Source: Anastatus disparis
Taxonomy: Eukaryota; Arthropoda; Insecta; Hymenoptera; Eupelmidae
Length of the DNA: 64,000 nt
NCBI GenBank assembly: GCA_017163975.1
Contig: JAFFSR010000227.1
Span: 1,612,001 to 1,676,000, forward strand
Direction of reading: 5' to 3'
Shown here one piece after another: positions 37,501 to 50,518 of this stretch. The position numbers and the translations under genes were made by a program. How positions within the stretch are numbered: position 1 is the first letter of the stretch; each line of letters starts with the position of its first letter. The notes beneath the pieces were generated by a model, which was given only the letters and a program-made list of their open reading frames with translations, had not been told where the DNA came from and did no database searches.

Positions 37501-40457
37501 ATTAAATTTTTATAATGGAATAATTATACATATTTTCAAACTAATAATTTTATAAAATTAGAGTTCTTACATAAAAAAATTTTGATATCTGTTCGTAATT
37601 TTAAAATTATTTAATCAACCGTGTTGCGAAACAAAAAACACAGATGTTATTTAAATTATGCTGGTCAAAAAAAAATTCAGTCAAGACCAAGCTCCGCCTT
37701 GTCGGTTGCGGTGTGTATAAGAATATTCTACAAAGAAAGACTATTAAAAAAAATCTGCGAACCTAATTACGCAACATCGAGCCGTAACGTGCTTTAGCAA
37801 TTTTGACCTAAACCACCTCGCTATTGCCCTACATATACACTCAATATGTATCTTACATATACCTACAGCACACAAAAGTCTAAATTTTCCCCCGTTAACA
37901 TTTCTTTGTTCTCTTAATGACTTATGCATTGTATATAACTGTGCAGAAAATGCAAACATATTGGCTCCATGTAGCAGAAAGTTGCTCTCTTACGCTTTAA
38001 AGGGAAAATAAATGGAACATTAGACCTGACAAGTGCAAGCATTCTTGCTGACTTTGCATTCTCCTTTATTGCCAAAAAGCAAAGAAGCCTTCTAAACACG
38101 CGGCATCGTTTGTACAATATAGCCGACCAAAACTCTACGCGAATTTCAAACTTTTTTTTCCTCCATCTAGTTTTAACTTCTTTACGTTGTTTTTCTTCCA
38201 AAGTCTAGCATATTGTTGAAGAAGAAGCAAAATCTGTTATTCTCTCTCAAGTTCATTCCGAGCCCTTTTTGCCTTGAAAAAAACGAAATTTAACGAATGA
38301 TTTAAAAGGAAAACTTTAACTGTTACCAAGGAGGCGCTTCTTATATGCATGTATACACGAGTAGGAGGATAGAATTTTTTCTGCGAAAGGACTATGTATA
38401 TGTATATATCTAATGTGCTTTCTTTATTTCTCAGCTGTTTTTTCCTTTCTACAAAAATAAGAATGTTTTGTCGGCTTCTCTGGCTCGTCTTCTTTTACCT
38501 CCCCTGTGGTTCTTTAATTGGAAGGAGATGACCTGTATAAGTATGTAGACAAATAAGGACAAATAACGTTTTATTCCTTTTTCCTTCTGTCTTTTAGACT
38601 ATAGCTGTTTTGGTAAAAAAATTACTATGTTTGTATTAAGCTTTATGGAACACTGATAGTATAGAGAAAAATTACTATTACTGATTGTTAAATTTTTAAG
38701 AGATATAAGAAATGTATATTATATTTTTACTACATTTGGTAATAAATTGTGATAATTTTTAGCAGTAACGAAAGTCTGTCTATGATTAATATATTTTTAC
38801 ATTAAGAATATTAATTAACATACTAAAGCTCAATATACAAGCTTCATGTGTCTTGGGCTAGTTTGCATTTGTTGGCAAAATAAAATAATGTAATAAAAAT
38901 TTGAATTTAATTAAAAGTCGTAAAAGATATGTCACTTCGAAGCCTATCGTATTTTCTATTTTTTTTATATTATTTTATTATTTTACTATAAATTGTATTA
39001 TTTTTCTGAATGTAAAGAAATTTTGAAATACTTGAATGATAATATGATATTGATTATCGATTAACTTAAATTTTATCGAAGAAGCGTTAAAAAATAATTA
39101 TTAATATTTTTATAAAAATTAAGTTGGTAAAATGCGGTTCTTTACAACAGCTATAGAAATAATTTGTTGGAAAATATGTAAAACTTCATTTTTAAAGTAA
39201 TTTGCATCATAAAAAAAAAAATAAGTTAAAAAAATAATTGTTTAATTATTTAAACGGAATTCTTAAACCCTAATTTTGAGTTTAAAAACTAACCGAAAAG
39301 AAAAATAGCGTGCTTCAATCTTAAAAAACTTTTTAAAAAACCTTTAGCTATCTAGGCTATTTAAACTTTTAAAAGGAATTAAAAAACGAAAGACTTTTAA
39401 AATCTTCGGTTAGAATCGTGCTAGCTCCTGATTGGCTCGAAACTTCCCGCCAAGAATCCAGTCTTCTTTTTCTATTTTATCGGTTTCTCTCCTTTTTTCT
39501 CAAAACCCTTTTCTAGAAGATCATTGATGAGCGCGCTTTTTTCGTTACAAAACCTTTCTCTTATCCTTTTCTAACGTTTCTATTGGTAACCCTATTGTTT
39601 CCTTTTTAAAAGAATTTTTACTCCTTTTTTCCTTCCTATCAGCAAACTCTTTCCATTGTTCCCTTTGATCTTTGTAAAAACTAGTGGGCGGTGATGAATT
39701 CATGACATTTTTTGTGCAGAATTAAATACTCAAGATGCGAATCTTAAGAACTATATTGATGTTTCTTTTGTTAGATTTCAATACACGTTACATCTAGACC
39801 GTTCAATGGCTTTATGAAAATATTATATTGTATGAATTATGGTATACCAACGTAAACATATTTATCTTATATTTGGAAATCTTTGCCATTATTTGTTATT
39901 TTTTTATGCAGTCATTATATTTACTATTTTATTTACTTTCTGCACAATAATATTATGGTTTTGAATTTATTGTGAATAATAGATTTTATAATAAAAATAA
40001 ATTTTGATATGAGTTTATTTATCTTGTACTTTATTCATTCTGTATATTATGACATTAAATATTCAATTTTGTTGTTTTAAAGTTTTAAAATATTTAAATG
40101 ATTCATTTACAAATAGATCAATATTTAAAAATTTTATAAACATTAATTATCTAAAATACAAAATTAATTTATTTTAAATTAATGATTCGTTTGATCCAAT
40201 TTATATTCAATACATGTAATAGTTATAAAAATTTTTATTAAAATGTTTTAAAAATTAAATATGACGATGGAATTAAAAAAATGTAGAATAAAATGTTAAA
40301 TAGATAATGCATATTACACTAATTACTCTTTTCAAATATGATAAAATTATTAAATATCATTATTTATTCTCGTTGAATGTAAAAGTTTTTTTTTCCAAAA
40401 TATTCTAGTTGTTGGCACATAAAAATTCAAGCTTTGCTATTTCAGTCCACCGAATCA
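34512..40457. other. Gene-free stretch upstream of the antigen-5-like cluster
   Basis: Islands at about 36050-36760 (CpG-containing, with CT-rich runs), 37660-38600 and 39400-39720 lie in AT-rich DNA. The minus-strand frames at 37744-38201 and the plus-strand frame at 35368-35586 show no known motif. A gene promoter at an island cannot be excluded. No RNA gene seen. Confidence 0.4.
35171..35265. repeat. Nested inverted repeat with CACGTG at the inner arms
   Basis: Outer arms GAACAACATT (35171-35180) and AATGTTGTTC (35256-35265) are perfect complements. Inner arms ATTCACGTGTT (35186-35196) and AACACGTGAAT (35211-35221) are also perfect. It may be a degraded foldback element. No gene is nearby. 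Confidence 0.55.
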
Positions 40458-41053
40458 CACTGAAAAAATGAAATGGTCTTCGGGACTGGGCGCTTTGGTT
40501 ACAGTTACTATTTAGATGTGGTAATGTACGGTTTAGTAAACATTACTACTACCGTGATTGGTAGCGTTTACTAATCATCTCTGTAGTAAGCTTTACTCTA
40601 TAATATTTTAATACTTATTTATTTTTTATTCATTTTTATTTTATTATAATTACAACTTGTATTTCGGTGAAATATATAATAATTGATCTATATTTGTTGT
40701 CATTTCAACAAATATGTGTGTCGCATAATTACATGGATGAAAATCGGGCAACTCATTTTCCACTCGTTTGATTTGCTCTTGACAAAGTCATCCATGTTTG
40801 CTTAACACACTCACTATATTTTATTTAATTATAAATTTAATTTATATAATTAAATCCATTAAAACATTTGACAAGGGACGACGATCAACTTCTATCAAAA
40901 CATAATAGTAAATGTTACGTCGCTTAGTAACTGAAAGACTTACTATATATACTAGTACGATCAACTGAAAAATATGGTATTGGCTACTAGATTTTTAAAT
41001 AACTATGTTTACTAATGTTCTTGAGTGCAGAGAACTATATCATTTTTTCAGTG
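40458..41053. mobile_element. Candidate MITE with CACTGAAAAAATGA ends
   Basis: The left end CACTGAAAAAATGA (40458) is matched by the reverse complement TCATTTTTTCAGTG ending at 41053. Further inside, both halves carry TAGTAAACATT-like words in opposite orientation. There is no transposase frame in the 596 bp. I cannot define a clear target duplication, so the superfamily is open. Confidence 0.45.
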
Positions 41054-44000
41054 CAGACACGGTTTTGTAATCGATCAGAGTTAACGATTTAAAGAGCATT
41101 TAAACAGAAGCGATAACTATTAGTACTCCAAAAACCAGTGAGCTAATAGACATATCGACATAATTCTAAGCTGTGAACAAAACAATCAAGAAGTAACATT
41201 CATGCCTAAGTCATCAATTAAAGCATTGCATTCGATTATTTCTAAAATTGGCAAATTTATCAAACAACAAGTAACTTAGATGCGAAGCATCTCAGTTAAG
41301 AAAGCTTCAATTATCAAAGGATATTGTTGCACTGCTGTCCGAATGCACTATATATTTAACGTCAACGCATACACTCGTAATTGCTGGCTTTCCAATAGTT
41401 GACAATGTGATTGGTCACACTAAACCCTCACTTTTCAAACTCAGCCCTGAGAACTACCGTTTCCTATGTAATTCTGGGTGGTTTTATAAGAACGACGTAC
41501 ATAAGAACAGGATTTTAAATTTGCCACGTTAAAGAATGGTTGACGAAATATTTGCTCCAAAAATTGCTTGTCTTTCTGTAATTATGGAAGATAAGTTTTG
41601 CTTCACTTAAGTACTGGGATGGAATGTCATTTTTCAAATGCTATGCAAACTTTGAAAAATGTCGTCTCTGTCAACCCTTAATTATAGAGACACTAATTAC
41701 GAAACCAAACAACAATTCAATCTTGCTAAATATTGTTTTGCTTTAAAATTCCTAATTTGGTTTTCTCGTGTCCTAATCACAATAAATTTTTTAGTACCTG
41801 AAATTTCTGGTCAAATTCCCTTTTTGCAATATTCTTATGATAAAAAATTTTTTTAAATTACAAAATATTTTACAAAAAGCTTAGTATTCTAGTAATTATT
41901 AACTATTTCATGTAGTTTTAATCAAATAAAAAGTTATTTAAACATTTTTTTCTTAATCCTCTAATTTTCCCATAAATTTTTTATTTATAGACGGAAATCC
42001 AAGGTGAAAATGGAAGTATGCTTTAACCTTGGCATAGAATCTCGCGGTTAGTTGCACCTCGAAGATTTCCAAAAACTCGTAAAAATCCCTACAATGTATC
42101 TTTTTTTGAAAGCAACGACCGTAAACCTTCTTTTTTTTCGAAAACTAGCACATAAAGCCAAAAATGACATAAAGTGTAACAAGCGTTATAAAAGCTCAAC
42201 TGGAACGTACATAAAAACTAAGCAAAAAAAAAACACCTTTCGAAGTTCTCGGGGTAACAATAATTGCATTTCTGGCTCTTCAATAAAACAAGCAAAAAGG
42301 AAGACTTTAAGAAAAATAAAAGAATTAGAAGAGGGAGATGAAAACTAGAACGAAGAACAGGAAGAGGACCGGAAAGAAGAATAATACAATAACTGAAAAA
42401 AAACTGAAGTTCTTAGTGATATCTTTTTTTGAAAAGAATGAAAAGAAAAGAATCTTCAAAGCAGTTAACAGTAAAATCAGAATTGTAAAAAGATCATAAA
42501 AACAACGTGTGTGTATTCTTTTTTTTCTCGCGACTAGTCGCGAATGATCTTCTTCTTCCTCTGTAATCGTCTCATCACCGACGTCTCTAAGACAAGTTTA
42601 GAAAAGTCAGGTAAAGCGTGAGAATAGAAATAGCAATTGGGAATAAGACAGCCAAGGAGGGAAGACAACGTCTAGAAGAAGAAGATGAAGAAGAAGAAGT
42701 GTTGCCAAGGGGGATGAATGAATTCTACCTGTAACGAAAAATAAGAGCCCCCGTTAAAGGCAAACACATACATAGAAAAAGGAACCTGCTATAGTTCTCT
42801 TTATTTTATTTCTTTTTTTTTCTCTCAATGCATATCCTTTTCCAACATACTTGTATAAGACCTGCTCTTCTTGCTAAGGCTTTTTTTTTTCTCAAAATGA
42901 TAAATTTCCTCCACTTCGTAGAGGAGCCGGTAATATATTTTTTTTCTTCCGACGTGTGGGTATACGTGTGTGCAGAGTCACACGCGTATACCGCAGAAGA
43001 GAAGAAAAAAAATCATTGAGTGGCCGTACTGGAGTTCCTAAATGAGACCCTTATGAGATGAATTTCAAGAGGGATTGGTCAATTTTTTAGGAGATAGATA
43101 TACAAGAGAAATTTTTCGCCCTCATTTTTCTTGCACCACTTCAACGAGAGTTATGCCAATTTTCAATGGATCTTTGTACTTGATCCTATTTAAGGTCAGT
43201 TTTTTTTTATTTTGGTCGTGAGAAATGGGATACATGGAAATTACGCGGATTTGTAATAGGTATTGAAAAATTGATACTTGAATAGTTCTTTAGAGAAAAA
43301 TTTTCTCAATGGATTGATGAATGTGCGGTAATTTAAAATTGCTTAGAAAAAATAATTGTGTCATTAAACCTCAATGTACATCATTTTTTTGAGTGTTCAT
43401 TTTCAACTTTTAAATGAGAATCAATTCGTCAGAAATTTCTACAATTATTTTAAATTTGCAAACAACGTGTCCAAAATTAAACATAAAAATTTGCAAAATA
43501 TTTATAATTTAAAAAAATGAAAATCCATCACAATATTTAAAATTGCACCTAAATTTATTAAAGTCGGAATTTATTTTAAAAATATTTTTTTACCCACACA
43601 ATTCGGTGAAGATCGTTTGTTTAGTACACAAAAAAACAAGACCAAAGGGTTGAACGCAGTCTTATTGTCAAGCACTTAGGGTTACAATTATTGAGCAAAA
43701 TAGAGAAAGTGCACGAGAGAAAGTTTAATGTTCATAGATATGGAAAAAAAAAACAAGTTGTAAAAACCTTTCTTATCCAATAAAAAAATCTTTAAAAAAA
43801 GTCCTCCAAGTCTCTGCACGATATAACCATTACAATCCACCCTTCGCCGCAAGAGGTGATTGATTTTGAGGGTACTATGTTTAACGAAATTTGAAAAACT
43901 ACGTTCATTGTCCAAAAGTAGCGCAACCTTTAAACTGCACACAGGAGATCTTGTAAGAAGAAGAAATGGTAAAAAAAAAATAACGAAAGACCTGTCTGAT

Positions 44001-44460
44001 TCTCTAAGAAATGATGAGACAAAAAAAAAAGAGAGTGAGAAATAAAGAGGGGTGCGAGAATCTATGGGATACTTTGAACGATTCGGTTACTGGTCACATG
44101 GAATGCCACAAAGAGCTAGTATATAGTTAAAGGGAAGAAGAAAAAAAAAATATTGAAATCCACTAAAAACCCAAGGGTTGGCTAGACGGTGATTAATACC
44201 AAAGATGGAGATCAAAGATAAATATTGGAAAACTTACCGTGCTTGATTGAATAATTAAGGAAAATGATAGTGTGAAAATATTTAGAATTTTTTTTTACCT
44301 TTCCAAATTGTATCACACGGATCGTTTAATGTTACGCAACAGGAATTTTTTTCCCAGAAACTCACGAATTAGTAATTATTATTTCAAAAGTTTGCAAAAT
44401 TTATGGATTTATGGAATTTTAAATATTTATTATCTATTAAATATCAAACTATTTAGAGAG
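41054..44460. other. Gene-free stretch with purine-rich islands
   Basis: Includes an 86-codon open frame without ATG (41275-41532) of varied composition but no recognised motif, a strongly purine-rich island with GAA repeats (about 42290-42720; GAAGAAGAAG run near 42671-42701), and further islands to about 43210 and 43600-44240. No supported exon. Confidence 0.4.
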
Positions 44461-44640
44461 GTCGTCAGTGGCTCAGTCGGTAGAGTGATGGATTCGTAAT
44501 CTCGAGGTTCCGAGTTCGAATCCCGCTCTCGGCAGCCGATTGATTCAGGCAGCATTGTATGTTACATGTGCTTTGTTCACAACACATTCTGATAACCTCC
44601 GTCGCAATCATAGCATAAATACAGCGACGCTAAATAAAAA
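44461..44640 (+). mobile_element. tRNA-derived SINE, copy 2
   Basis: Same head as copy 1 (TGGCTCAGTCGGTAGAG, TTCGTAA loop, GAGTTCGAATCCCGC, CTCTCGGC) and the same body, ending in ACAGCGACGCTAAATAAA. It has an insertion-like AGCCGATTGATTCA segment after the head that is shared with copy 3. Confidence 0.88.
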
Positions 44641-47600
44641 AAAATATAATAAACTTATATTAATAATACATAGTAAATATTTTTTTAGTATTTATTAACA
44701 AATTAAAATTCAAATGTATTGAATTATTTATCTAACTATTTAATGATTAAAAACTTTAAAATTGTTTTATATTTAAATAATAATTATTTAAGTAAATTAT
44801 TAAATAATCAGTATTTTTTTAATAAATACTGTAATTTTTTTATTCAATGAATAAATTTATTTTATTTATCATATTGATTCGTTTTTCAATTTACTAGTTT
44901 TATAAAGCTTACTGATCTACCAGTGAAAAATTAAATTTTTAGATAAATATATTGAATATTGTTTTTACAATAAAAAAGTTAAATTATTACACTATGAGTG
45001 TGTAAAATCTAATTCTCAACAATGAAATTTAAATAAAAGAACAATAAATTTTTCTGTAATTACAGCATATCATAGATTGATGAATGTATAGGGGGCTAAA
45101 AAATCTTAAGTAGTTTACAAGAGCTGCAACTCTCCAAACCCACTTTTAAATATTTCGGCTTTTTTGTTCTCCTCCTATTGAGTTTGGCGGGAAAGCCGTT
45201 TAAAGATCATCTATGCAAGGATCTTCATTAGTACTATTCATTGCTTGTGGAAAAGTGAAAACATTAGAGAATAGTAATCATAAGATTAATGTATTTTTTA
45301 GCAGTAATTTGATATATTATTGAAAGTATTTTAATTATAAAAAAATAAATATTTTATATAATTGGTTGTTAAAAAATATTATTAGAAATTATAGCTTTGA
45401 GAATATTATATTAATTATTAATATTTTATTTTTATTATTATATTAACTATTATAAAATTTTATTTAATTATATTTAAATATTTTAATAAATTTTTTTTTT
45501 TTTTAAATTGTTTCCTTATACACGTAGAGAAATTTTATTGTATTCCATTTTAAAACTTAGCCTATTTATTGTAAAATCAAAAATAATTAAGTTGTTTTAT
45601 ATTGAATGTTTACAATTTATGTAGAAATTTTTACTATATGTATAATAATTTTTATACAAAATCAAGTTTGTTTCAAAATAAAATAATTTTTTTTCTTCAA
45701 TTTTTCCTCGTCACTATTTAACTCCTTCGTCCTTCCCTCTTAAGCTGGATCAATTTAAACATTGCAACTGTTAAGCCTATAAAATCTTGGAACAGTAAAC
45801 AGCAGTGGCTTTAACTTTCTTTCGGAACACGTGCACCAACAGACGCAACAGAAACCCAAACAGACCTTTTTTTTTGGTCCATTTAAATTTTTGCGTTTAA
45901 ATCAATGAAAAACAGCTTCTTAAGTAGTTTGTCAAGTGAGATGAGCTCTGGTCTCAAAAAATTTTTCGTCTGTTTGTTCTCTTTGCATTTTTGGCGAGAG
46001 CGAACATACATGGAAGCTTCCGTATAAGGGTTTTTTTTCTATGGACCCTCCGCATTCTGATTTCTTTTTTTTTTCATCTTGTTGTTTATGTAGCTTCTTA
46101 TCGATTCTCATGAGAAAAAAGACAACCGCCGTATTTAGACACTTGAAAAATTAAAGGGAAATCGTAGTTGAATTCGTGTACCACGCGCATCTGAATCATC
46201 GGTAATCTTATCTCATTTTCACCCCTCTCTTGTCTTGTCTCTCTTTTTAGCGTGTATGTACTTTTTCTTAATCTCGTTTGTCATTTGGCTGACAGCGGCG
46301 CCACAGAAGAAAAAATAACCGACACCGCTTTCCTTTAGTTTTATCACTTATATCGTATGTATATATGCGTAAGGTATTAAGTACACAATTAATATTAATT
46401 ATTATTTTGTTGAGCACTTAAAATACAAACAATGAATCTAATCATGAATCATTAATATAATATTTAAATCGTTAATATCGTAAATATTTATTATATTTTT
46501 TATTATTTTAAAATCGTTACAAGAAAAAATAAAAGTGTAACTATAAAATTGTTATTTATTTAAATTAAGTAATAAGTTTTCATGAAATTTCATGAATTTC
46601 AATAAAAAATTGAATTAATTAAAAACAAACGTTTTCGGTTAGAAAAAATGACGAAAATTAATTGAATAACTTGTGCTATTGTGTTGAAATAGATCAGAAA
46701 AAATACGAAAAGAGAAAAAAATTGACTAGCACTTTATACAACAATTCTACAGTATACTTTCGTTTAATTCACAAAAGAAAGAGCATCAAGTGTACGGTCA
46801 TACTTCCGTCTTTTTTATCCAGATTACTTGTTCCTCAAATGAATAACAATGTTACACATGTAATTCTCATAGAAATAAAAAGCGGAAACAGTAAGCACAG
46901 GTCTTTCTCTTGCTCTCAGCGAACCATAAACCAAAGAAGAAAAAAAAATATCCTAAACAAAAGCCCCATATAATAGTATAATGTGTGTTATAAGAGAAGA
47001 TCCTTGGATGGTGGTCGTTTTTAAAGGGTCTTCTTAGAAATTGGCGGGAAAAAGCGCCAAGATATAATACTCCTTCGCGCTCTCGCATAGCAACATATTA
47101 TAAACTCTCAGACTCTAAAAACGTAACTGACGAGAGAGAGGAGAAATTTTTACTCATCTGAGGAACACGTGAAGATATGCTATTTTTCCTTGACGAAAAA
47201 GGGAAAAAAATATAGTGGGAGTGGTGGTACGAAGAGATGGAAGAACAAAGGGAATTTCGAAAAGATGAGAAAACTATTAAAGACAAAGCAAATAGATGAG
47301 TACTTCAGAGGCTGGAAGAATATCAAGACTTTTTAGCTTTACTCCGCAGGAAACTTTACCACCGTAGAAGAAAAGAAATTTTCCTATTCTTATGAAAGTT
47401 AGATAATATAAAGCTCCTCCACCCCTTTTTAACAACACCTTCACTTTTTCTTCTTCTTTTTTTCCTTTTTTTTCTGGTGGCGCTAATTTGAGATGTTTAA
47501 TCGTTAGGTAACGCCTTGTCGATTTATCGTCGGCAAAAGCTTTCTTTACTTATGTCAGTTCGTTTAATCATTTAGCTTTTCTTTTTAGAGTGTTTGCTAA

Positions 47601-47962
47601 ACTTTTGAGGCGTGTAAAAATTGTTTAATCGCATTTTTCAATCTGTAACATCCTTTATTTTTGGGTGGCCGATTAGAAACTTTCACACGAATCATAATAT
47701 TTGTTCTATTTTCAAAGCGAAAACATGTTTATATAATTCATTATAAGATTTTTAATAATTAATTTATTAAAAATTAATCAATTCACAAACAATGTATAAC
47801 CAATAATATATATGTTGTATTTTAGTTAATTTAAAAAAATAATTAATAAGGTTTATTAAAGGTTTTATAATTAATGAGTTTACAAAAATTATTTTATTAA
47901 GATTAATTAAATTTAAAATCAAAGAGGAAATGGTTTGTCATTTTTTTAAAACAGTAAAATAA
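44641..47962. other. Gene-free stretch
   Basis: AT-rich to about 45700, then islands at about 45700-46380 and 46670-47690, the second strongly purine-rich around 47130-47300. Open frames here come from the skewed tracts. No RNA gene or exon supported. Confidence 0.4.
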
Positions 47963-48157
47963 GGTCTGAGTGGCTCAGTCGGTAGAGCTATGGATTCGTA
48001 ATCTCGGGGTCACAAGTTCGAATCCCGCTCTCGGCAGCCGATTGATACAAGTACCACTGTACATTACATGTGCTTTGTTCGCAAATACACTAAAATGATC
48101 TCCGTCGTTAATAAGCATTGTAATGATAGCTGAAATACAGCGACGTTAAATAATAAA
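47963..48157 (+). mobile_element. tRNA-derived SINE, copy 3
   Basis: Head with TGGCTCAGTCGGTAGAGCT, TTCGTAA loop and AAGTTCGAATCCCGC. Body with CACTGTACATTACATGTGCT and a 3' end ACAGCGACGTTAAATAATA. The first bases (GGTCTGAG) differ from the GTCGTCAG of the other copies. Confidence 0.88.
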
Positions 48158-50468
48158 CTTTTTTTACATCATAATATTTTTCTAATTTTTAACTGCATTC
48201 AATAAAGAAGTGCTTATCGCAGTTAATGCATAATAATTTGTAAAAAAACATTCAAGTTTGTTTATCATCTAAATTTATTTTCTCGAAAATTTTATTATAT
48301 CTGAATTTCACATTGCTCGACTTTGCTGTTAAGCACGAAGCAAACAACTCAAAAGCGTAAATTTTTGTATTTCACTAGATTTAATAATAATCAAAGCTTG
48401 CGAGCTTGCAAGTTTCGTACTCTTGCTATTGAGCCGCAGTTACGCTTCTTAATAAAATGATACAATGTATAATAACGACTTAAGCTAGAGGTGGATAAAT
48501 ATTTTGTAAAATTTTTCATATGAAATATCGATTAACGTGTGATCCTTGGGTGATCCAACCGTGAAATACAGGTGTCTAATCTTTTAAACTTGATTTATAT
48601 TTTGATTTTAAAAATTACAAACAAGGTGCTTCCTACGAATAGAGCGATTCTCCTTAACCATTTCTCAATGTTCGTTGCTCAGTCTCACGGGCGTTGTGCG
48701 ATTCAAATATAAATACATTGTATATAAATCTAGAGCATAAAAAAATCTTAAGATCCTCGAGGGAAAGTTTTAGCTACCTCTCTTCCTTTTTCCCTTTTTT
48801 CTTCTTAAAAAAAAAGAAGAAAAAAATGATAATGTCGTAGCAAACTTGAATGGCCCAAAATTCCACAGAAGACATAATAATACATTGACTTTTATAATCG
48901 AAATTGACCATAAGTAAGAGCGAGAGAAAACTGAGAAGTAGAAAAAAAAAACGGAGGGGTTTTTCGTTTCTTTGCTTGTTATAAGTGGGTAGCGGCATTG
49001 CTCCAGGTATTAAGGAAGGGCCCAAAAATTTATCCTTCAATACCTGTGCCAGAGAGTTTTCCATTCGTATTCTTTTATCTTTTTCTTTCTTGTTTCTCTA
49101 TATACATACATATATATTCTATATACATAAACGTGTGGGAGCGAAATGTGTGGCTGTATATACATGGCAATGAGATGAAGTTTTTATGGCGCCCTCCTTT
49201 GATTTAAAAGCTGCAAAACCGTAGATTCTAGAAACTTAAGAAAGGTTGAGGTAAAATATAGGACGAATATTGGTAACATAATAGCTCACGCTGAAAGGGT
49301 AGATTTTTTGGAAAATTTTATATGCCAAGAGATTATGTTAACGGTTTTTAACGGACAAGTTGTGATAAATCACTTGAAAGTTATTTTGCATGTATGTTTT
49401 TATTAGTTATGCAAAGTATTAAGGCATAACTATTTAACATCTATCAGATAAGCTTTTATCTATTTTATCTAGGATAACCTGGAAATAAGTTGAAAAACAT
49501 TTAAAATTACCTATATTGAGTGATTTTAGCTAAACAAATCTTAAGAATTTTAAATTGGTTTTTTTATTATTAAGTCCTTTTGAAAATTAACTTATACACT
49601 TTTGAGTGTAAAATAATTTTATTAAGTCAAATGATAAATATTATTACACCCAAATATTATAAAAGTAATATTTCATTATATCTTTTTAAAATCGATAAAA
49701 CCAAGTATTTAATAAATATATGTAAAAGTAATATTTCTTAAAGTTTATTGCTTCAAAATGTGCGAGAGAAATAACATCAACGTCGTAGGGAATTTAAACC
49801 AATATTTAGGTGGTGTAAGCAAATTTAAAGAGCGTAAAATTTTAGATATGGAATTTCAGATAGGAAATTTTAGATAACAAGACGTCTGAATGGGCGTTCT
49901 TAACTAAAATTATCTTTTTATTTATACAAATTTTTATTATTATTTAATAATTTTTCATATTATTATCTTCAAAATAGTTAATTATTTAAAAAAATGATTT
50001 TTTATTTATACAAAGCATATGTGATTAACAAAAAATTATTAAAAATTATAAATAATTTAAATAATTTATAAAAGTTTTCAAATAAAAAAAATTAATTAAA
50101 AAAATTCATTGTCCAAACCATAAACATTCCCACATGTAGAAAGCCGATATTTAAAGAACGGCCAAGGGCAATAGAAGAAGAAAGCATTATCTTCCACCAT
50201 AAACCCCCTATATACTCTAAGAGTAAGAGAGAGAAAAAAAAGCATGTAAGAAAAAGGGAGCAGATAAAGACTCTTTCTTCTTCCCTCCTTGTATAGTCCG
50301 CAGAAAGTAAATGTAAAAGAGAGAGAGAAGTAGAGGGGCGCGTTTGTCGAGCCTTTTAAATCTGCCGCTTGGCCTTAAGGTTTGCTCTCTCTCTCTCTCT
50401 TTCTCTTTTCGTTAAGAGAACGAGGGATTTAAAAATGGCTGTGTGTGGGGCCAGCTCTCTAAGCTTTT

Positions 50469-50518
50469 CTCAGCTGATTCATGAGTTACAAGGAAGGTTT
50501 TTCCATGAATCAGCTGAG
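50469..50518. repeat. Perfect 15-bp-arm hairpin containing CAGCTG and TGATTCA
   Basis: Arms CTCAGCTGATTCATG (50469-50483) and CATGAATCAGCTGAG (50504-50518) are exact reverse complements, with a 20-nt loop. Each arm contains the E-box CAGCTG. It lies in a GC-moderate island and is not obviously a transposon end or a terminator. Confidence 0.7.

Noticed and set aside
41275..41532. 86-codon open frame with varied composition, + strand
   Set aside because: It looked protein-like and could start after an AG at 41280, but it has no ATG at the start, no good donor and no recognisable family; its length is compatible with chance.
42052..42348. 98-codon Lys-rich frame, + strand
   Set aside because: Composition follows the purine-rich tract; no motif found.
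44461..44534. Functional tRNA-Thr(CGT) gene
   Set aside because: A and B boxes are present, but the stems mispair, and the sequence continues into a conserved non-tRNA body repeated at three other places, so it is a SINE head.
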